The position numbers and the translations under genes are program-made. Shown piece after piece: positions 36,844-46,224 of a stretch of DNA of 64,000 nucleotides (position 1 is the stretch's first letter; each line of letters begins with the position of its first letter). A model generated the notes under the pieces. That model was given only the letters and a program-made list of their open reading frames with translations, did no database searches and was not told where the DNA came from. The DNA is from Candidatus Acidiferrales bacterium (GTDB taxonomy: Bacteria > Bacteroidota > Ignavibacteria > Kryptoniales > JAKASW01), in contig DATJAY010000025.1 in assembly GCA_035515795.1 (NCBI GenBank), forward strand, positions 1 to 64,000, read 5' to 3'.

Positions 36844-37269
36844 ATGGATAAATTCATAAAAGTCGCAGCATTGTCGGAATTGATTGAAAGCAAGGGCATC
36901 GTGCGAAAACTGGGTGATGATGAGATCGCACTGGTAAAATTGGACGGACATATTTCAGCATTCATAAATGTCTGTCCTCATCAACATACACCACTCGTCG
37001 ACAAGTCCGGCGGACAAATCGCTGGAGAAAATCTCACTTGTCCGATGCATGGGTGGACGTATGACCTCAGGACAGGAAAAAGTGTTGACGTGCCGTCTTA
37101 CAGTCACAACGAAGCGGGATTCCAAGATATAAACATTTCCGAACGGGACATCTCGCACACCGCAAATATGATAACGAGCGGAAAGAGTGGCAAATTGAAA
37201 ATGCTCGGCGTAAAGATTGAAAGCGGCTGCGTCTTTGTCAGAAAAGTGCCGGGCGATTTTCCTTGGTGA
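36844..37269 (+). CDS. Rieske [2Fe-2S] ferredoxin-like protein
   Basis: 141 residues. The cluster ligands are Cys44-x-His46 (CPHQHTPL) and Cys66-x2-His69 (CPMHGW), with the usual 17-20 residue spacing. There is no signal peptide and no membrane anchor, so it is a soluble Rieske-type ferredoxin like those serving dioxygenases or nitrite-reductase small subunits. An extra 60-residue tail follows the cluster domain. Redox partner unknown. Confidence 0.87.
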   Translation: MDKFIKVAALSELIESKGIVRKLGDDEIALVKLDGHISAFINVCPHQHTPLVDKSGGQIAGENLTCPMHGWTYDLRTGKSVDVPSYSHNEAGFQDINISERDISHTANMITSGKSGKLKMLGVKIESGCVFVRKVPGDFPW

Positions 37270-37303
37270 TCGTCGGCCGAATATAAAGCTGGGAAGACGA
37301 GAA

Positions 37304-38254
37304 ATGTGGATGGTCGGAGAGAAAATCAACACTGCCAGTTTCATGAGAGAATCCGCGAGGGAAGAGGGATTCGATTTAGTTGGAATTACCGGTGCAGAAT
37401 ACCTGACGGAAGAATCGTTGCATCTGAGGGAGTGGCTGAATCGCGGCTATCATGGGACGATGGATTGGATGGAGAAAAATTTTGAGAAGAGAATAAATCC
37501 CGGGAAAATCCTCGATGGCGCTCGAACGGTCATATCGCTCGGGAAAAATTATTATGTGCCGGTCAACCATGATGCGGATTTTCTAAACATTTCGAGATAT
37601 GCATGGGGAGATGACTATCATCTTGTCGTCGGCAAAATGCTGAGCAAGTATGTTGGTAAACTGCAGAAGCAATTTCCCGCGGGCAAGTTCTTGTATTATT
37701 GCGATACCGGTCCTCTGATGGATAAAGTCTGGGCCCAGCGCGCCGGATTGGGATGGATCGGGAAACATACAAATGTCATCAATCGAGAGATCGGGTCATG
37801 GATTTTTCTCTCGGAGGTTATCACAGATATAATCTGCGATTACAACGAACCTGAAGTCGATCACTGCGGCAGCTGCCGCGAGTGTATCGACGCGTGTCCG
37901 ACGGAAGCGATCGTCGAACCTTACGTCCTTGACGCGAACAAGTGCATCTCGTTTTTGACCATCGAGAACAAGGATGAAAAAATACCTGATGACCTTTCGT
38001 CAAAACTGAGTAATTGGGTGTTCGGCTGCGATATTTGCCAGGATGTTTGCCCGTGGAACAAGAAATTTCAAGTATCTACAGACGAGCCCGGATTTTTCCC
38101 GCGCTCAGAAAATTTGAATCTGAAAGCCGGGGAAGTTCATCTAATGTCAGGAGAAGAGTTCGCTGAAAGATTTCATCAAAGCCCCGTCAAACGTGCGAAG
38201 CATGAGGGTTTTCAACGAAATGCGAAAGCAATTTTGAATTCCGAAAGGAAATAA
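37304..38254 (+). CDS. queG: Epoxyqueuosine reductase
   Basis: About 316 residues from the ATG at 37304 (MWMVGEK); the open frame upstream overlaps the Rieske gene and is not needed. It carries two [4Fe-4S] motifs: CGSCRECIDACP and, further on, CDICQDVCPWN, the QueG hallmark. DTGPLMDKVWAQRAGLGWIGKHTN-type cobalamin-domain residues precede them. It catalyses the last step of queuosine synthesis in tRNA, reducing epoxyqueuosine with cobalamin. It lacks the C-terminal HEAT domain found in longer homologues. Confidence 0.92.
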   Translation: MWMVGEKINTASFMRESAREEGFDLVGITGAEYLTEESLHLREWLNRGYHGTMDWMEKNFEKRINPGKILDGARTVISLGKNYYVPVNHDADFLNISRYAWGDDYHLVVGKMLSKYVGKLQKQFPAGKFLYYCDTGPLMDKVWAQRAGLGWIGKHTNVINREIGSWIFLSEVITDIICDYNEPEVDHCGSCRECIDACPTEAIVEPYVLDANKCISFLTIENKDEKIPDDLSSKLSNWVFGCDICQDVCPWNKKFQVSTDEPGFFPRSENLNLKAGEVHLMSGEEFAERFHQSPVKRAKHEGFQRNAKAILNSERK

Positions 38255-38318
38255 CCGTATTATAGCTGAACAATAGAGTCAGAAATTAGTAAAGCGTAAA
38301 CATTGAAAAGGAAAATAA

Positions 38319-38996
38319 TTGAAAAACAAATATAGAGGATTCATTTTCGATTTGGATGGTGTGCTGGTTGACAGCTCGAGAATTCACTATTCGGGGTGGA
38401 GAAAAGTGCTGAATAGGTTCGATGAGGATTTTGATTATGAAACATTCCGGAAAAATTACTTTGGAAAACGTGGAACCGATACTTTCGAGATGATTTTCGG
38501 TAAAGGAAAGTTTTCTGCCGAAGAAGTGAAAAGGTTGTCCGACGAAGTCGATTCGAATTTTGTAAAAGTAGTCGGGGAGGTCGGTGTGCCGGTCAGAGGA
38601 GCTTTGGAGTTCGTAAGGTCACTGAAAGAATCCGGTGAGAAGGTCGCACTTGCTACCTCTGCTCCGAGACAGAACGTCGATGCGTTTCTCGATGCGTTTT
38701 CGATCCGCGGGATTTTTGATGCGGAAGTTTGCGGTGACGATGTTTCGGAGGGAAAACCTGACCCGGAAGTATTTCTTACGGCCGCATCGCGTTTGAATTT
38801 GGCTCCGAACAACTGCTTGGTCTTCGAAGATTCGCTCGCAGGCGTAACTGCGGCAAAAGCAGCCGGGACAACCTGTGTTGCGCTGTTGACAACCACTTCA
38901 AGAGACGTTCTCAAATCTGCAGACTATTTCATCGAAGATTTCCTGGATGGTGGATTAAATAAGATTATCAGTTTAAGAAATAAGGTGAAAGCATGA
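38319..38996 (+). CDS. HAD-superfamily phosphatase/phosphomutase
   Basis: 225 residues, start TTG at 38319 after an AAGGA ribosome site. The nucleophile motif is [11 protein letters not shown] with Asp11 and Asp13. Motif II is ATSAPRQN, the Lys of motif III lies in EGKPDPEVF, and motif IV is VFEDSLAG. The cap type fits subfamily IA (beta-phosphoglucomutase/phosphoglycolate phosphatase-like). Substrate unknown. It overlaps the thioredoxin reductase gene by ATGA. Confidence 0.85.
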   Translation: MKNKYRGFIFDLDGVLVDSSRIHYSGWRKVLNRFDEDFDYETFRKNYFGKRGTDTFEMIFGKGKFSAEEVKRLSDEVDSNFVKVVGEVGVPVRGALEFVRSLKESGEKVALATSAPRQNVDAFLDAFSIRGIFDAEVCGDDVSEGKPDPEVFLTAASRLNLAPNNCLVFEDSLAGVTAAKAAGTTCVALLTTTSRDVLKSADYFIEDFLDGGLNKIISLRNKVKA

Positions 38997-39937
38997 GTCA
39001 TAGAAAAGTCATCATAATCGGCTCCGGTCCTGCCGGGTTGACGGCGGCAATTTATACTGCACGCGCGAACCTTAATCCGATTATCTTTGAAGGAAGCCAG
39101 CCTGGAGGGCAGCTGACAATTACAACTGAGGTTGAGAACTATCCGGGATTTTCTGACGGCATCATGGGACCCGAATTGATGGATGTCATGAAAAAACAGG
39201 CGTTGAAGTTCGGAGCCGAGGCGCAGTTCAAAGACGTGTCCGAGGTTGATTTTTCGAAGCGGCCGTTTGTGGTCAAGGCCGAGGACGATACTTTGACCGC
39301 GGATTCTGTCATAATTTCTACAGGCGCTTCGGCAAAACTTCTCGGCATCGGGTCCGAAAAAGCTTTGATGGGTTATGGAGTTTCCGCCTGCGCAACTTGT
39401 GACGGATTCTTCTTCAAGGGTCGGGAAGTAATCGTCGTCGGCGGCGGCGATACCGCGATGGAGGAAGCCACTTTCCTCACGAAGTTTGCAAGCAAAGTGA
39501 CTGTGGTGCACAGGCGCGATTCACTTCGTGCATCGAAGATAATGCAAGAGCGAGCGTTCAGTAATTCGAAGATAAAATTTATCTGGGATTCGATTGTAGA
39601 TGAGGTCCTCGGTGTGGAGAACAGGCGTGTGCGTGGAGTGATGTTGAAGAATGTCCTGACCGGCGAAAAGAGTGAAATGAAATGCGATGGCGTATTCGTT
39701 GCGATCGGTCACCAGCCGAACACTGCGATTTTCAAGAGTCAAATTGAGACTGACAAAGTCGGTTACATCGTAACGAAGAACGGCTCAACGGAGACGAGTG
39801 TGCCGGGCGTTTTCGCCGCCGGCGATGTCGCCGATAAGAAATATCGTCAGGCAGTTACTGCAGCAGGAACAGGCTGCATGGCAGCCATGGATGCGGAAAA
39901 ATATCTGGAATCGTTGCACCGGAAAGCAGAGGATTGA
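38993..39937 (+). CDS. trxB: Thioredoxin reductase
   Basis: 314 residues. The FAD motif is [14 protein letters not shown], the redox-active pair is Cys133-Ala-Thr-Cys136 (CATCDG), the NADPH motif is [12 protein letters not shown], and the C-terminal FAD motif is [15 protein letters not shown]. Reduces thioredoxin with NADPH in the cytoplasm. Typical family length. Coupled by ATGA to the HAD gene. Confidence 0.95.
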   Translation: MSHRKVIIIGSGPAGLTAAIYTARANLNPIIFEGSQPGGQLTITTEVENYPGFSDGIMGPELMDVMKKQALKFGAEAQFKDVSEVDFSKRPFVVKAEDDTLTADSVIISTGASAKLLGIGSEKALMGYGVSACATCDGFFFKGREVIVVGGGDTAMEEATFLTKFASKVTVVHRRDSLRASKIMQERAFSNSKIKFIWDSIVDEVLGVENRRVRGVMLKNVLTGEKSEMKCDGVFVAIGHQPNTAIFKSQIETDKVGYIVTKNGSTETSVPGVFAAGDVADKKYRQAVTAAGTGCMAAMDAEKYLESLHRKAED

Positions 39938-39939
39938 TT

Positions 39940-39968
39940 GTGGGATGAGAAGAAACCTCCCATCCCAC
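39940..39968. terminator. Hairpin between convergent genes after trxB
   Basis: GTGGGATG (39940-39947) pairs with CATCCCAC (39961-39968), extended by GAG/CTC with a single bulge. It lies between the trxB stop and the end of the opposite-strand membrane gene, so it can serve both directions. There is no long U-tract on either strand. Confidence 0.5.
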
Positions 39969-39980
39969 TTGATGTTCAAA

Positions 39981-40397
39981 CTATGAGGCGACTTCTTTTG
40001 ACTTTTCTTTGAATATGAGCGCGAGCACCACGCCTAGAATAATGTATTCGATCACCCCGTAAATAAACCATTGAAGTGCCAGCGAGTAAGGAATCGCGAT
40101 CATGGCATAAGTCCCGTAAGCCATTCCCACGCTCATCCATACTCCAATGTAGAATCCGTATCGGACGCCTTCCATGATCCCTTTCTTCTCAAACCCTTTC
40201 GAGAATATGAAGGTGAAAAAGAAGGCGCTGAAAATGTTGATGACGTGGAATATCCACATCTTGGAACTCATGTCCGAGCGCCATACACCCTGAAGTGAGT
40301 TGAGGGTGCTCATTAAGATGACTCCGTTGACAAGGAAATCAATAATCTCCATGACTATAAAAACCGCGACGAAGCCAAGCCATACTTTCTTGCTCAT
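39981..40397 (-). CDS. Four-helix membrane protein of unknown function
   Basis: 138 residues on the minus strand, with a strong AAAGGAGGT ribosome site. Four hydrophobic helices are seen (about 7-29, 48-66, 80-102 and 108-130), and the cytoplasmic end is lysine-rich. The layout resembles small DUF1761-like membrane proteins, but I cannot name a family with confidence. It is single and convergent with trxB. Confidence 0.8.
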   Translation of the reverse strand: MSKKVWLGFVAVFIVMEIIDFLVNGVILMSTLNSLQGVWRSDMSSKMWIFHVINIFSAFFFTFIFSKGFEKKGIMEGVRYGFYIGVWMSVGMAYGTYAMIAIPYSLALQWFIYGVIEYIILGVVLALIFKEKSKEVAS

Positions 40398-40544
40398 CTT
40401 ACCTCCTTTTTGATGTTCTTGAGATGACTTGTCACAAAGCGATCACTTTATGATCCGGATGAATTCTAACAACTGGTCAGCTCAAAATCAAATCGATGAT
40501 GGGAGAAATTTTTTTCTTAAAACAGTTATATTGATAGAGTAGCT

Positions 40545-40946
40545 ATGGACGTTAAAAGTCGCAGGAAGATTGTACTCGTCGGAGACAAGGTTTTGGTCTC
40601 TCCCGACAAAAATCAGGAAAAGACAGAACACGGCCTGTACCTGCCGCCAGGGGTGAAAGACAAGGAGAAAGTACAGGGCGGCATCGTTGTTCAAGCCGGG
40701 CCAGGGTATGCCATGGCAAATCCGAGCTACATCGATCAGGAACCGTGGTCGACCCCTCGTGAGCCCGTGAAATATATTCCTCTTCAGGCGGAAACGGGGG
40801 ATTACGCTTTGTTTCTTCGTGATCAAGCGGTTGAAATTGAATTTGAAGATGAGAAATATTTCATCATCAGCCATTCATCGATCTTGATGCTTATTCGCAG
40901 TACCGGCTTTTCCAACGGCTCATTCGGTTCGGACTTAAGTCTCTAG
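40545..40946 (+). CDS. Divergent GroES (Cpn10)-family protein
   Basis: 133 residues, longer than GroES (about 95). The N-terminal strand VLVGDKVLVSPD, the mobile-loop region EKTEHGLYLPPG, and GIVVQAGPG match Cpn10. A 30-residue insertion follows, then GDYALFLRDQAVEIEFEDEKYFIISHSSILMLI, which corresponds to the usual Cpn10 C-terminal half. No groEL is adjacent, so it is not the standard groESL operon. It may be a specialised co-chaperonin or a Cpn10-fold protein with another role. Confidence 0.78.
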   Translation: MDVKSRRKIVLVGDKVLVSPDKNQEKTEHGLYLPPGVKDKEKVQGGIVVQAGPGYAMANPSYIDQEPWSTPREPVKYIPLQAETGDYALFLRDQAVEIEFEDEKYFIISHSSILMLIRSTGFSNGSFGSDLSL

Positions 40947-41035
40947 ATACCCTCCTAACTCCATCTGGTTCTTCCCTTCAAATTCTGTACCACGTTTGTT
41001 TCTTGTTATGTTTCAAGTTATTAACTTAATAGCCC

Positions 41036-41656
41036 ATGAGAGAGTTGTTGGTTATTGACGATATCGCAGTGGAAGGAACACTTCTTACGCGCAGGTTTGC
41101 GTGCGACCTTCTGAAGTGCAAGGGGGCGTGTTGCAGTCTGCCGGGCGGAAGGGGCGCTCCACTTCTAGATGCCGAGTTGGAACAGGTTCAAGAGACTCTT
41201 CCGTACGTTCTTCCGATACTCAATCAGGACAAAAGGATCGCCATAGAGAAATTCGGATTTTTTGAAGGGGAACCGGGCGATTATGCCACGACTTGTATCG
41301 GCGATGAAGATTGTGTTTTTGTTTATCGGGAAAACGGGATTGCGAAGTGTGCGATTGAGAGAGCATTCTTTGACGGGAAAATTAATTTTAGGAAGCCCAT
41401 TTCGTGTCACCTGTTTCCTATTCGTGTCAGTAAATTCGGCGGGGATGTTCTTCGCTACCATGAAATTCCCGAATGTAAACCTGCCGTAAAGAAGGGAGTC
41501 TCTGAAAACGTAAATGTTGTAGAGTTTGTCAAAGCTGCGCTCATGCGACTATACGGTGAAAAGTGGGTGAGCAAGCTCCTGCAACGAGTCCATTTCGAAG
41601 AAGCGAATACAGATTTAATCACAGTGATTTCAGATAAATCGAGCGAGAAGGTTTAA
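41036..41656 (+). CDS. DUF3109 family protein (cysteine-rich)
   Basis: 206 residues. It has the DUF3109 pattern: FACDLLKCKGACC near residue 23-35, then GAPL, a NGIAKCAIERAFFDGKINFRKPISCHLFPIRV block, and a final conserved Cys in PECKPA. The ordered cysteines suggest metal or Fe-S binding, as in the related YkgJ family, but the function is not established. It is followed after 13 bases by rpoN. Confidence 0.87.
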   Translation: MRELLVIDDIAVEGTLLTRRFACDLLKCKGACCSLPGGRGAPLLDAELEQVQETLPYVLPILNQDKRIAIEKFGFFEGEPGDYATTCIGDEDCVFVYRENGIAKCAIERAFFDGKINFRKPISCHLFPIRVSKFGGDVLRYHEIPECKPAVKKGVSENVNVVEFVKAALMRLYGEKWVSKLLQRVHFEEANTDLITVISDKSSEKV

Positions 41657-41669
41657 TGGGTGGTTTGAG

Positions 41670-43115
41670 ATGCTGAAATTCGGTCAGACACAACGTCTCA
41701 GTCAGGAATTAAGATTACAGCCGCAGCAGATACTTTACTACGATTTGTTGCAGCAACCTATTTTTGCTTTGCAGCAGCGGCTGAGGACTGAACTCGACGA
41801 GAATCCGGTGCTTGAACTGGAAGAGGTCGATGAGCTGGTCGAGGAACCGGAGCTCGAGCTGAAGGACGCTGACGAAAAGCCGGAGAATCCCATCGACGAA
41901 CCCGAATTCAGCGATACCGACCTCGATGAATTTAGAAATGACGGCACTGAAGTCCGGCTGAAAAGACGCAATGAGGACGATGAGGAATATGAATTTGCCC
42001 CTCCCGCAGTAGAAACCATGTACGACCATCTTATTCAGCAATTGTCGCTTCTAGACTTAAGCGACAAAGAGAAACGCCTCGGTGAAGAGATAATAGGGAA
42101 TATAGATGATGATGGATACTTGCGGGAAGATTTACAGAAAATCGTCGACGATACGAATCTATCTTTTCAGCTGGATCTAACGATCCAGGATGCTGAAAAG
42201 GTTCTTACAGAAATCCAGACACTTGATCCTATCGGAGTCGGTGCGAGAAATCTGCGAGAGTGCCTTATGGTGCAGCTGAAAGCCCGCAGAGATATCGATC
42301 CCCAGGAACGGGCAATTGCCTTGAAGATCATCGAAGAAGGCTTTGAAGATTATTCGAATCACCGGTATGACCAGCTTTCTAAAAAGCTCGGCATAACTAA
42401 CGGAGAATTGAAAGTTGCCGACGCGGTCATTCGGAAGCTGAATCCTAAGCCGGGCGAAGGCTTCTCTCTTCCTTTGGAAACGACGGTCGTTGTGCCGGAC
42501 TTTGTCGTTGCCGAGAATGAACAGGGTGAGCTGATTATCACACTGAATGAACGCGATATGCCGCAGGTGAGAATAAGTCCTAGATATCTTGACATGATGA
42601 AACGCGCTCGCGGGAACAAGACGGATGCGCAGACGAAGGATTTTCTAAAGAGAAAACTGGAATCCGCAAAGTGGTTTGTCAATGCATTACAGCAGCGGCG
42701 CCAGACAATGCTCAGCGTCATGAGGGCGCTTATCGAAACGCAGCGAGAGTTTTTCACGGAAGGCCCCGATAGAATAAGGCCGTTAATATATAGAGATATT
42801 GCGGATAGAACCGGATTTGATATTTCCACAATCAGCCGTGTTGTCAGCGCAAAGTATGTGCAAACGGATTTCGGTGTCTTCAAACTCCGTGAGCTCTTCA
42901 GCGAAGGCTTGAAAACGATAGACGGAGATGAAGTGGCGACCCGTGAGATCAAGAATAAGATCAAAGCAATGATAGAGTCTGAAGAAAAACCCCTCAACGA
43001 CGAAAAGATCACGGAAGTTTTGAACCAGCAAGGATATAAAGTGGCGCGGCGGACGGTTACAAAGTATCGTGAGCAGCTCAAAATTCCGCCGGCAAGAATG
43101 CGGCGAGAAGCGTGA
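41670..43115 (+). CDS. rpoN: RNA polymerase sigma-54 factor
   Basis: 481 residues. The Gln-rich N-terminal activator region I ([20 protein letters not shown]-like) is followed by a very acidic region II (about 50-110). The core-binding region ([21 protein letters not shown]) comes next, then the helix-turn-helix. The C-terminal RpoN box is [15 protein letters not shown], with the usual promoter-recognition residues. Sigma-54 needs AAA+ activators; none lies in the window. Confidence 0.95.
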   Translation: MLKFGQTQRLSQELRLQPQQILYYDLLQQPIFALQQRLRTELDENPVLELEEVDELVEEPELELKDADEKPENPIDEPEFSDTDLDEFRNDGTEVRLKRRNEDDEEYEFAPPAVETMYDHLIQQLSLLDLSDKEKRLGEEIIGNIDDDGYLREDLQKIVDDTNLSFQLDLTIQDAEKVLTEIQTLDPIGVGARNLRECLMVQLKARRDIDPQERAIALKIIEEGFEDYSNHRYDQLSKKLGITNGELKVADAVIRKLNPKPGEGFSLPLETTVVVPDFVVAENEQGELIITLNERDMPQVRISPRYLDMMKRARGNKTDAQTKDFLKRKLESAKWFVNALQQRRQTMLSVMRALIETQREFFTEGPDRIRPLIYRDIADRTGFDISTISRVVSAKYVQTDFGVFKLRELFSEGLKTIDGDEVATREIKNKIKAMIESEEKPLNDEKITEVLNQQGYKVARRTVTKYREQLKIPPARMRREA

Positions 43116-43161
43116 TCGCAAGTCGGAATGTTATTCCGATCTGCAGATCCGGAGGAGAAAA

Positions 43162-43692
43162 ATGAAAATTCGTTCTACCACTGTAATCGGCGTCAACAAG
43201 GACGGCAAGTGCGCTATCGGTGCTGATGGGCAGGTCACCATCGGTCAATCGGTCGTGAAGCACAATTCCAAGAAGGTGAGAAAACTTTATAACGATACCG
43301 TCCTCGCCGGATTTGCGGGAGCTTCTGCTGATGCATTTACTCTGTTCGAACGATTCGAAGACAAGATTCAACAGTACCACGGTAATCTGAGCAGGGCAGC
43401 GGTTGAGCTCGCGAAGGATTGGCGGATGGACAAATACCTGCACAGGCTCGAGGCTCTTCTTGCAGTGATGAACAAAGAAACGATGCTTCTCATTTCTGGG
43501 ACCGGTGATGTAGTGGAACCTGACGACAAAATCGTTGCAATAGGCTCTGGAGGCAATTATGCTCTCGCGGCGGCGCGTTCTTTGATAAAGCATACGAACC
43601 TTTCTGCAAAAGAAATTGTGCTGGAGTCCCTCAACGTCGCCTCTGAGATTTGTATATACACCAACAAGAATTTTTCAATAGAAGAAATTTAG
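43162..43692 (+). CDS. hslV: ATP-dependent protease subunit HslV
   Basis: About 176 residues from the ATG at 43162, which has a GGAGG ribosome site; the upstream open frame overlaps rpoN and is not used. HslV is the threonine peptidase of the HslUV complex. The mature protein should begin at Thr6 of MKIRSTTV, after loss of a five-residue propeptide that is longer than the single Met removed in E. coli. The GADGQVTIG block and the [11 protein letters not shown] block are typical. The hslU gene follows after one base. Confidence 0.94.
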   Translation: MKIRSTTVIGVNKDGKCAIGADGQVTIGQSVVKHNSKKVRKLYNDTVLAGFAGASADAFTLFERFEDKIQQYHGNLSRAAVELAKDWRMDKYLHRLEALLAVMNKETMLLISGTGDVVEPDDKIVAIGSGGNYALAAARSLIKHTNLSAKEIVLESLNVASEICIYTNKNFSIEEI

Positions 43693-43693
43693 T

Positions 43694-45097
43694 ATGGCAA
43701 AGTTTCCCAAACAGATAACCATTGATAGTGTAAAGAAAGAGCTGACTCCGCGTGAAGTTGTCCGCGAACTTGACAAGTATATCATCGGACAGGATGCTGC
43801 GAAAAAATCGGTTGGCATTGCGCTGCGCAACAGGTGGCGAAGACAGCAAGTGCCGGAAAACCTCCGTGAAGAAATAATGCCGAACAATATAATCCTGATC
43901 GGACCGACCGGGGTTGGGAAGACGGAAATTGCCCGACGTCTCGCCAAACTTTCTAACGCCCCCTTTGTCAAAGTTGAGGCCTCGAAGTTTACTGAAGTTG
44001 GATATGTGGGACGAGATGTTGAGTCCATGATACGCGACCTGGTGGAAATTGCGGTTGCTAATGTAAAGGCCGAGAAAACCGCGGAAGTCAGGGAACGTGC
44101 CAGGACAATGGCTGAGGAACGTGTGCTTGATGAACTGATGCCCGTGAAGCCTCAGAGGAAAGTCAAATCCGCCGAAAGCGGACCCGACAACGGCGAGGAG
44201 GAATTGGAACGGAGAGAGTCACGAGAGAAACTGCGGCTAATGCTCCGCAATGGAGAGCTTGATAAGAGAACGGTGGAAGTTCAGGTTAACATCGAAGTCA
44301 TGCCTATGATGCAGGTCTTCGGGCCGTTCGGCACCGAAGATCTTGGACCGCAATTTCAGGACATGCTTAGCAACATCATGCCGAAAAAAACAAAGTCGAG
44401 GCGGGTATCGATTCCCGATGCCTTGAAAATTTTCGAGCAGGAAGAAGCGCAGAAGCTTGTTGACATGGAAGGAGTAATCAGAGAGGCTCTGCGGAAGGTC
44501 GAGGACAGCGGAATCGTCTTTATCGATGAGATCGATAAGATAGCTAGCACGGGCGGCGAAAGCCATGGCCCCGATGTCTCGCGTGAAGGCGTTCAGAAAG
44601 ATCTGCTGCCGATTGTCGAAGGCTCAACGGTGATGACAAAGTACGGAATGGCCAAGACTGACCACATACTCTTCATTGCAAGCGGCGCATTCCACACCGC
44701 GAAACCGTCCGACCTTATTCCGGAACTTCAGGGCAGATTTCCGATCAGAGTTGAACTGAATAGTCTCAATGAAGAAGATTTTTACAAAATTCTGACGAAG
44801 CCCGAGAACGCTCTGATAAAACAGTATACCGCCATTCTCGCCACTGAGGGAATCGAAATAAGTTTCAGCGAAGATGCAATTCGTGAAGTTGCAAAAGTTG
44901 CGACGGAAGTAAATGAGCAGGTCGAAAACATCGGCGCGAGAAGGCTTCATACAATCATGACAACCCTGCTGGAAGATATCTTATTCGATGTTCCCGATAA
45001 AATTGACGAGCGGGAAATTATGATTACCCGCGATCTTGTCCATGAAAAGTTGAGCAAGATTGTCAGGGACCGCGATCTGAGCAAGTACATCCTCTAA
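43694..45097 (+). CDS. hslU: HslUV protease ATPase subunit HslU
   Basis: 467 residues. Walker A is GPTGVGKTE with Lys76, and Walker B is IVFIDEIDK. An I-domain (about 110-240) is rich in charged residues, and the sensor/arginine-finger region includes [15 protein letters not shown]. The extreme C-terminus, SKYIL, is the tail that docks into HslV. Unfolds substrates and feeds them to HslV in the cytoplasm. Confidence 0.96.
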   Translation: MAKFPKQITIDSVKKELTPREVVRELDKYIIGQDAAKKSVGIALRNRWRRQQVPENLREEIMPNNIILIGPTGVGKTEIARRLAKLSNAPFVKVEASKFTEVGYVGRDVESMIRDLVEIAVANVKAEKTAEVRERARTMAEERVLDELMPVKPQRKVKSAESGPDNGEEELERRESREKLRLMLRNGELDKRTVEVQVNIEVMPMMQVFGPFGTEDLGPQFQDMLSNIMPKKTKSRRVSIPDALKIFEQEEAQKLVDMEGVIREALRKVEDSGIVFIDEIDKIASTGGESHGPDVSREGVQKDLLPIVEGSTVMTKYGMAKTDHILFIASGAFHTAKPSDLIPELQGRFPIRVELNSLNEEDFYKILTKPENALIKQYTAILATEGIEISFSEDAIREVAKVATEVNEQVENIGARRLHTIMTTLLEDILFDVPDKIDEREIMITRDLVHEKLSKIVRDRDLSKYIL

Positions 45098-45255
45098 AAA
45101 ACTCGAAATCCTGAGCACTAAATTCAAAACAAATCCGAGTCTTCAAAATTCAAAATGCAGAAAGTTTGGATCAGTGAAATTTGAATATTTAGAATTTCGT
45201 ATTTCGAATTTGTTTACGGTCTTGGATTTAGAGTCTGGAATTTGTTTTCTCTGAG
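45098..45255. repeat. AT-rich imperfect inverted repeat between hslU and the next gene
   Basis: This intergenic stretch is built of repeated AAATTC/GAATTT-type words: ACAAAT near 45130 and ATTTGT near 45210 are opposed, and CTTCAAAATTCAAAAT is opposed by TTTGAATATTTAGAATTTCG. The whole could fold into one long imperfect hairpin. It resembles widespread interspersed intergenic repeats seen in several bacterial lineages. No gene or promoter is evident. Confidence 0.5.
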
Positions 45256-46224
45256 ATGGCTGACTTTAAAGTTGAGATAGCGGATTACGCAGCCTATGCA
45301 AAATTCTTGTCCGATAACCCTCCTGACAATCCTTATTCGCTTCTTCCTTTGTTGGAGGCATATAGGGATGCTTTCTCAACTGATTTCCAGTTGCTGTTGA
45401 TAATGAGGAATGAAGTCCCGGTCGCATCCAGCGCATTGTTTGCGGGGAAAAGATTCTTTCAGCCAACAATAAAGTTGATGCCGTTGAGAATCTACGATGG
45501 CGTCCATTTCCGGATACTTGAAGAATCAAAATTCCAAAAGCATGAGCAGGAAAGACTTTCAGCGCTTCAGTCTCTGGAGAAATATCTTGAGTCGAATTTC
45601 GCATTTCATCAGATGGTTTTCCCGCCCGGATTTTACGACCTTCGATCCTACCAGTGGTCGGACGCCAGAGTAATTCCACAGTACACTTACGTAGTAGAGC
45701 TTTCGAATTTTTCAGAAGAACATTACACCAAGTCCTTGAAAGAAGTTCTGCGAGCCGCTGAACATTCCGGTCTAATTGCCGGAGCCGGAGGCGTGGAAGA
45801 CCTGGTGTCGCTGCAACAAATTGCTTATGGCCGTCATCGGAGGAGATCCCCGGTATCGGCCGGCGTGCTGCACAAGCTATTGAGTGGATTGAATCTCACC
45901 GGGTTGCTCGACATAAAATGTGTAAGAAACAGAAGTAGCGATGTCGTTTCCGCGATGGCATTGCTACGTACGAACTTAAATACGTTCTTTTATGTTGCCG
46001 GAACCGACGCAGCGGCAGAAAAAGGTGCTTCTCATCTGCTATATCATGAAATACTGAAATCTGAAAAGGAAAAGGGGATATGTTCCGTTGATTTCTGCGG
46101 TGCAAACACACCTTCAATCAACCTTTTCAAATCCGCTTTCGGTCCTCGGTTAGAGATCTATTTTAGGGTCTGGAGAGCGAACCGCTTGCCCACACGCCTC
46201 GTGTCTCTCGTTAAGAAAATTTGA
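45256..46224 (+). CDS. GNAT/FemAB-like acyltransferase
   Basis: 322 residues. An N-terminal half with RNEVPVASSALFAGKRFF and a second half with LLRTNLNTFFYVAGTDAAAEKGASHLLYHEILK resemble the duplicated GNAT fold of FemAB/BioF2-like proteins. The KGASHLLYHEIL segment stands where these enzymes bind acyl donor. It is translationally coupled to a flippase gene (TGATG). It may modify a lipid-linked sugar or a cell-wall precursor; substrate unknown. Confidence 0.7.
   Translation: MADFKVEIADYAAYAKFLSDNPPDNPYSLLPLLEAYRDAFSTDFQLLLIMRNEVPVASSALFAGKRFFQPTIKLMPLRIYDGVHFRILEESKFQKHEQERLSALQSLEKYLESNFAFHQMVFPPGFYDLRSYQWSDARVIPQYTYVVELSNFSEEHYTKSLKEVLRAAEHSGLIAGAGGVEDLVSLQQIAYGRHRRRSPVSAGVLHKLLSGLNLTGLLDIKCVRNRSSDVVSAMALLRTNLNTFFYVAGTDAAAEKGASHLLYHEILKSEKEKGICSVDFCGANTPSINLFKSAFGPRLEIYFRVWRANRLPTRLVSLVKKI

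Noticed and set aside
42359-43081. 240-codon minus-strand frame inside rpoN
   Set aside because: It is the mirror of a well-defined sigma-54 gene and is low in complexity (Ser-rich).
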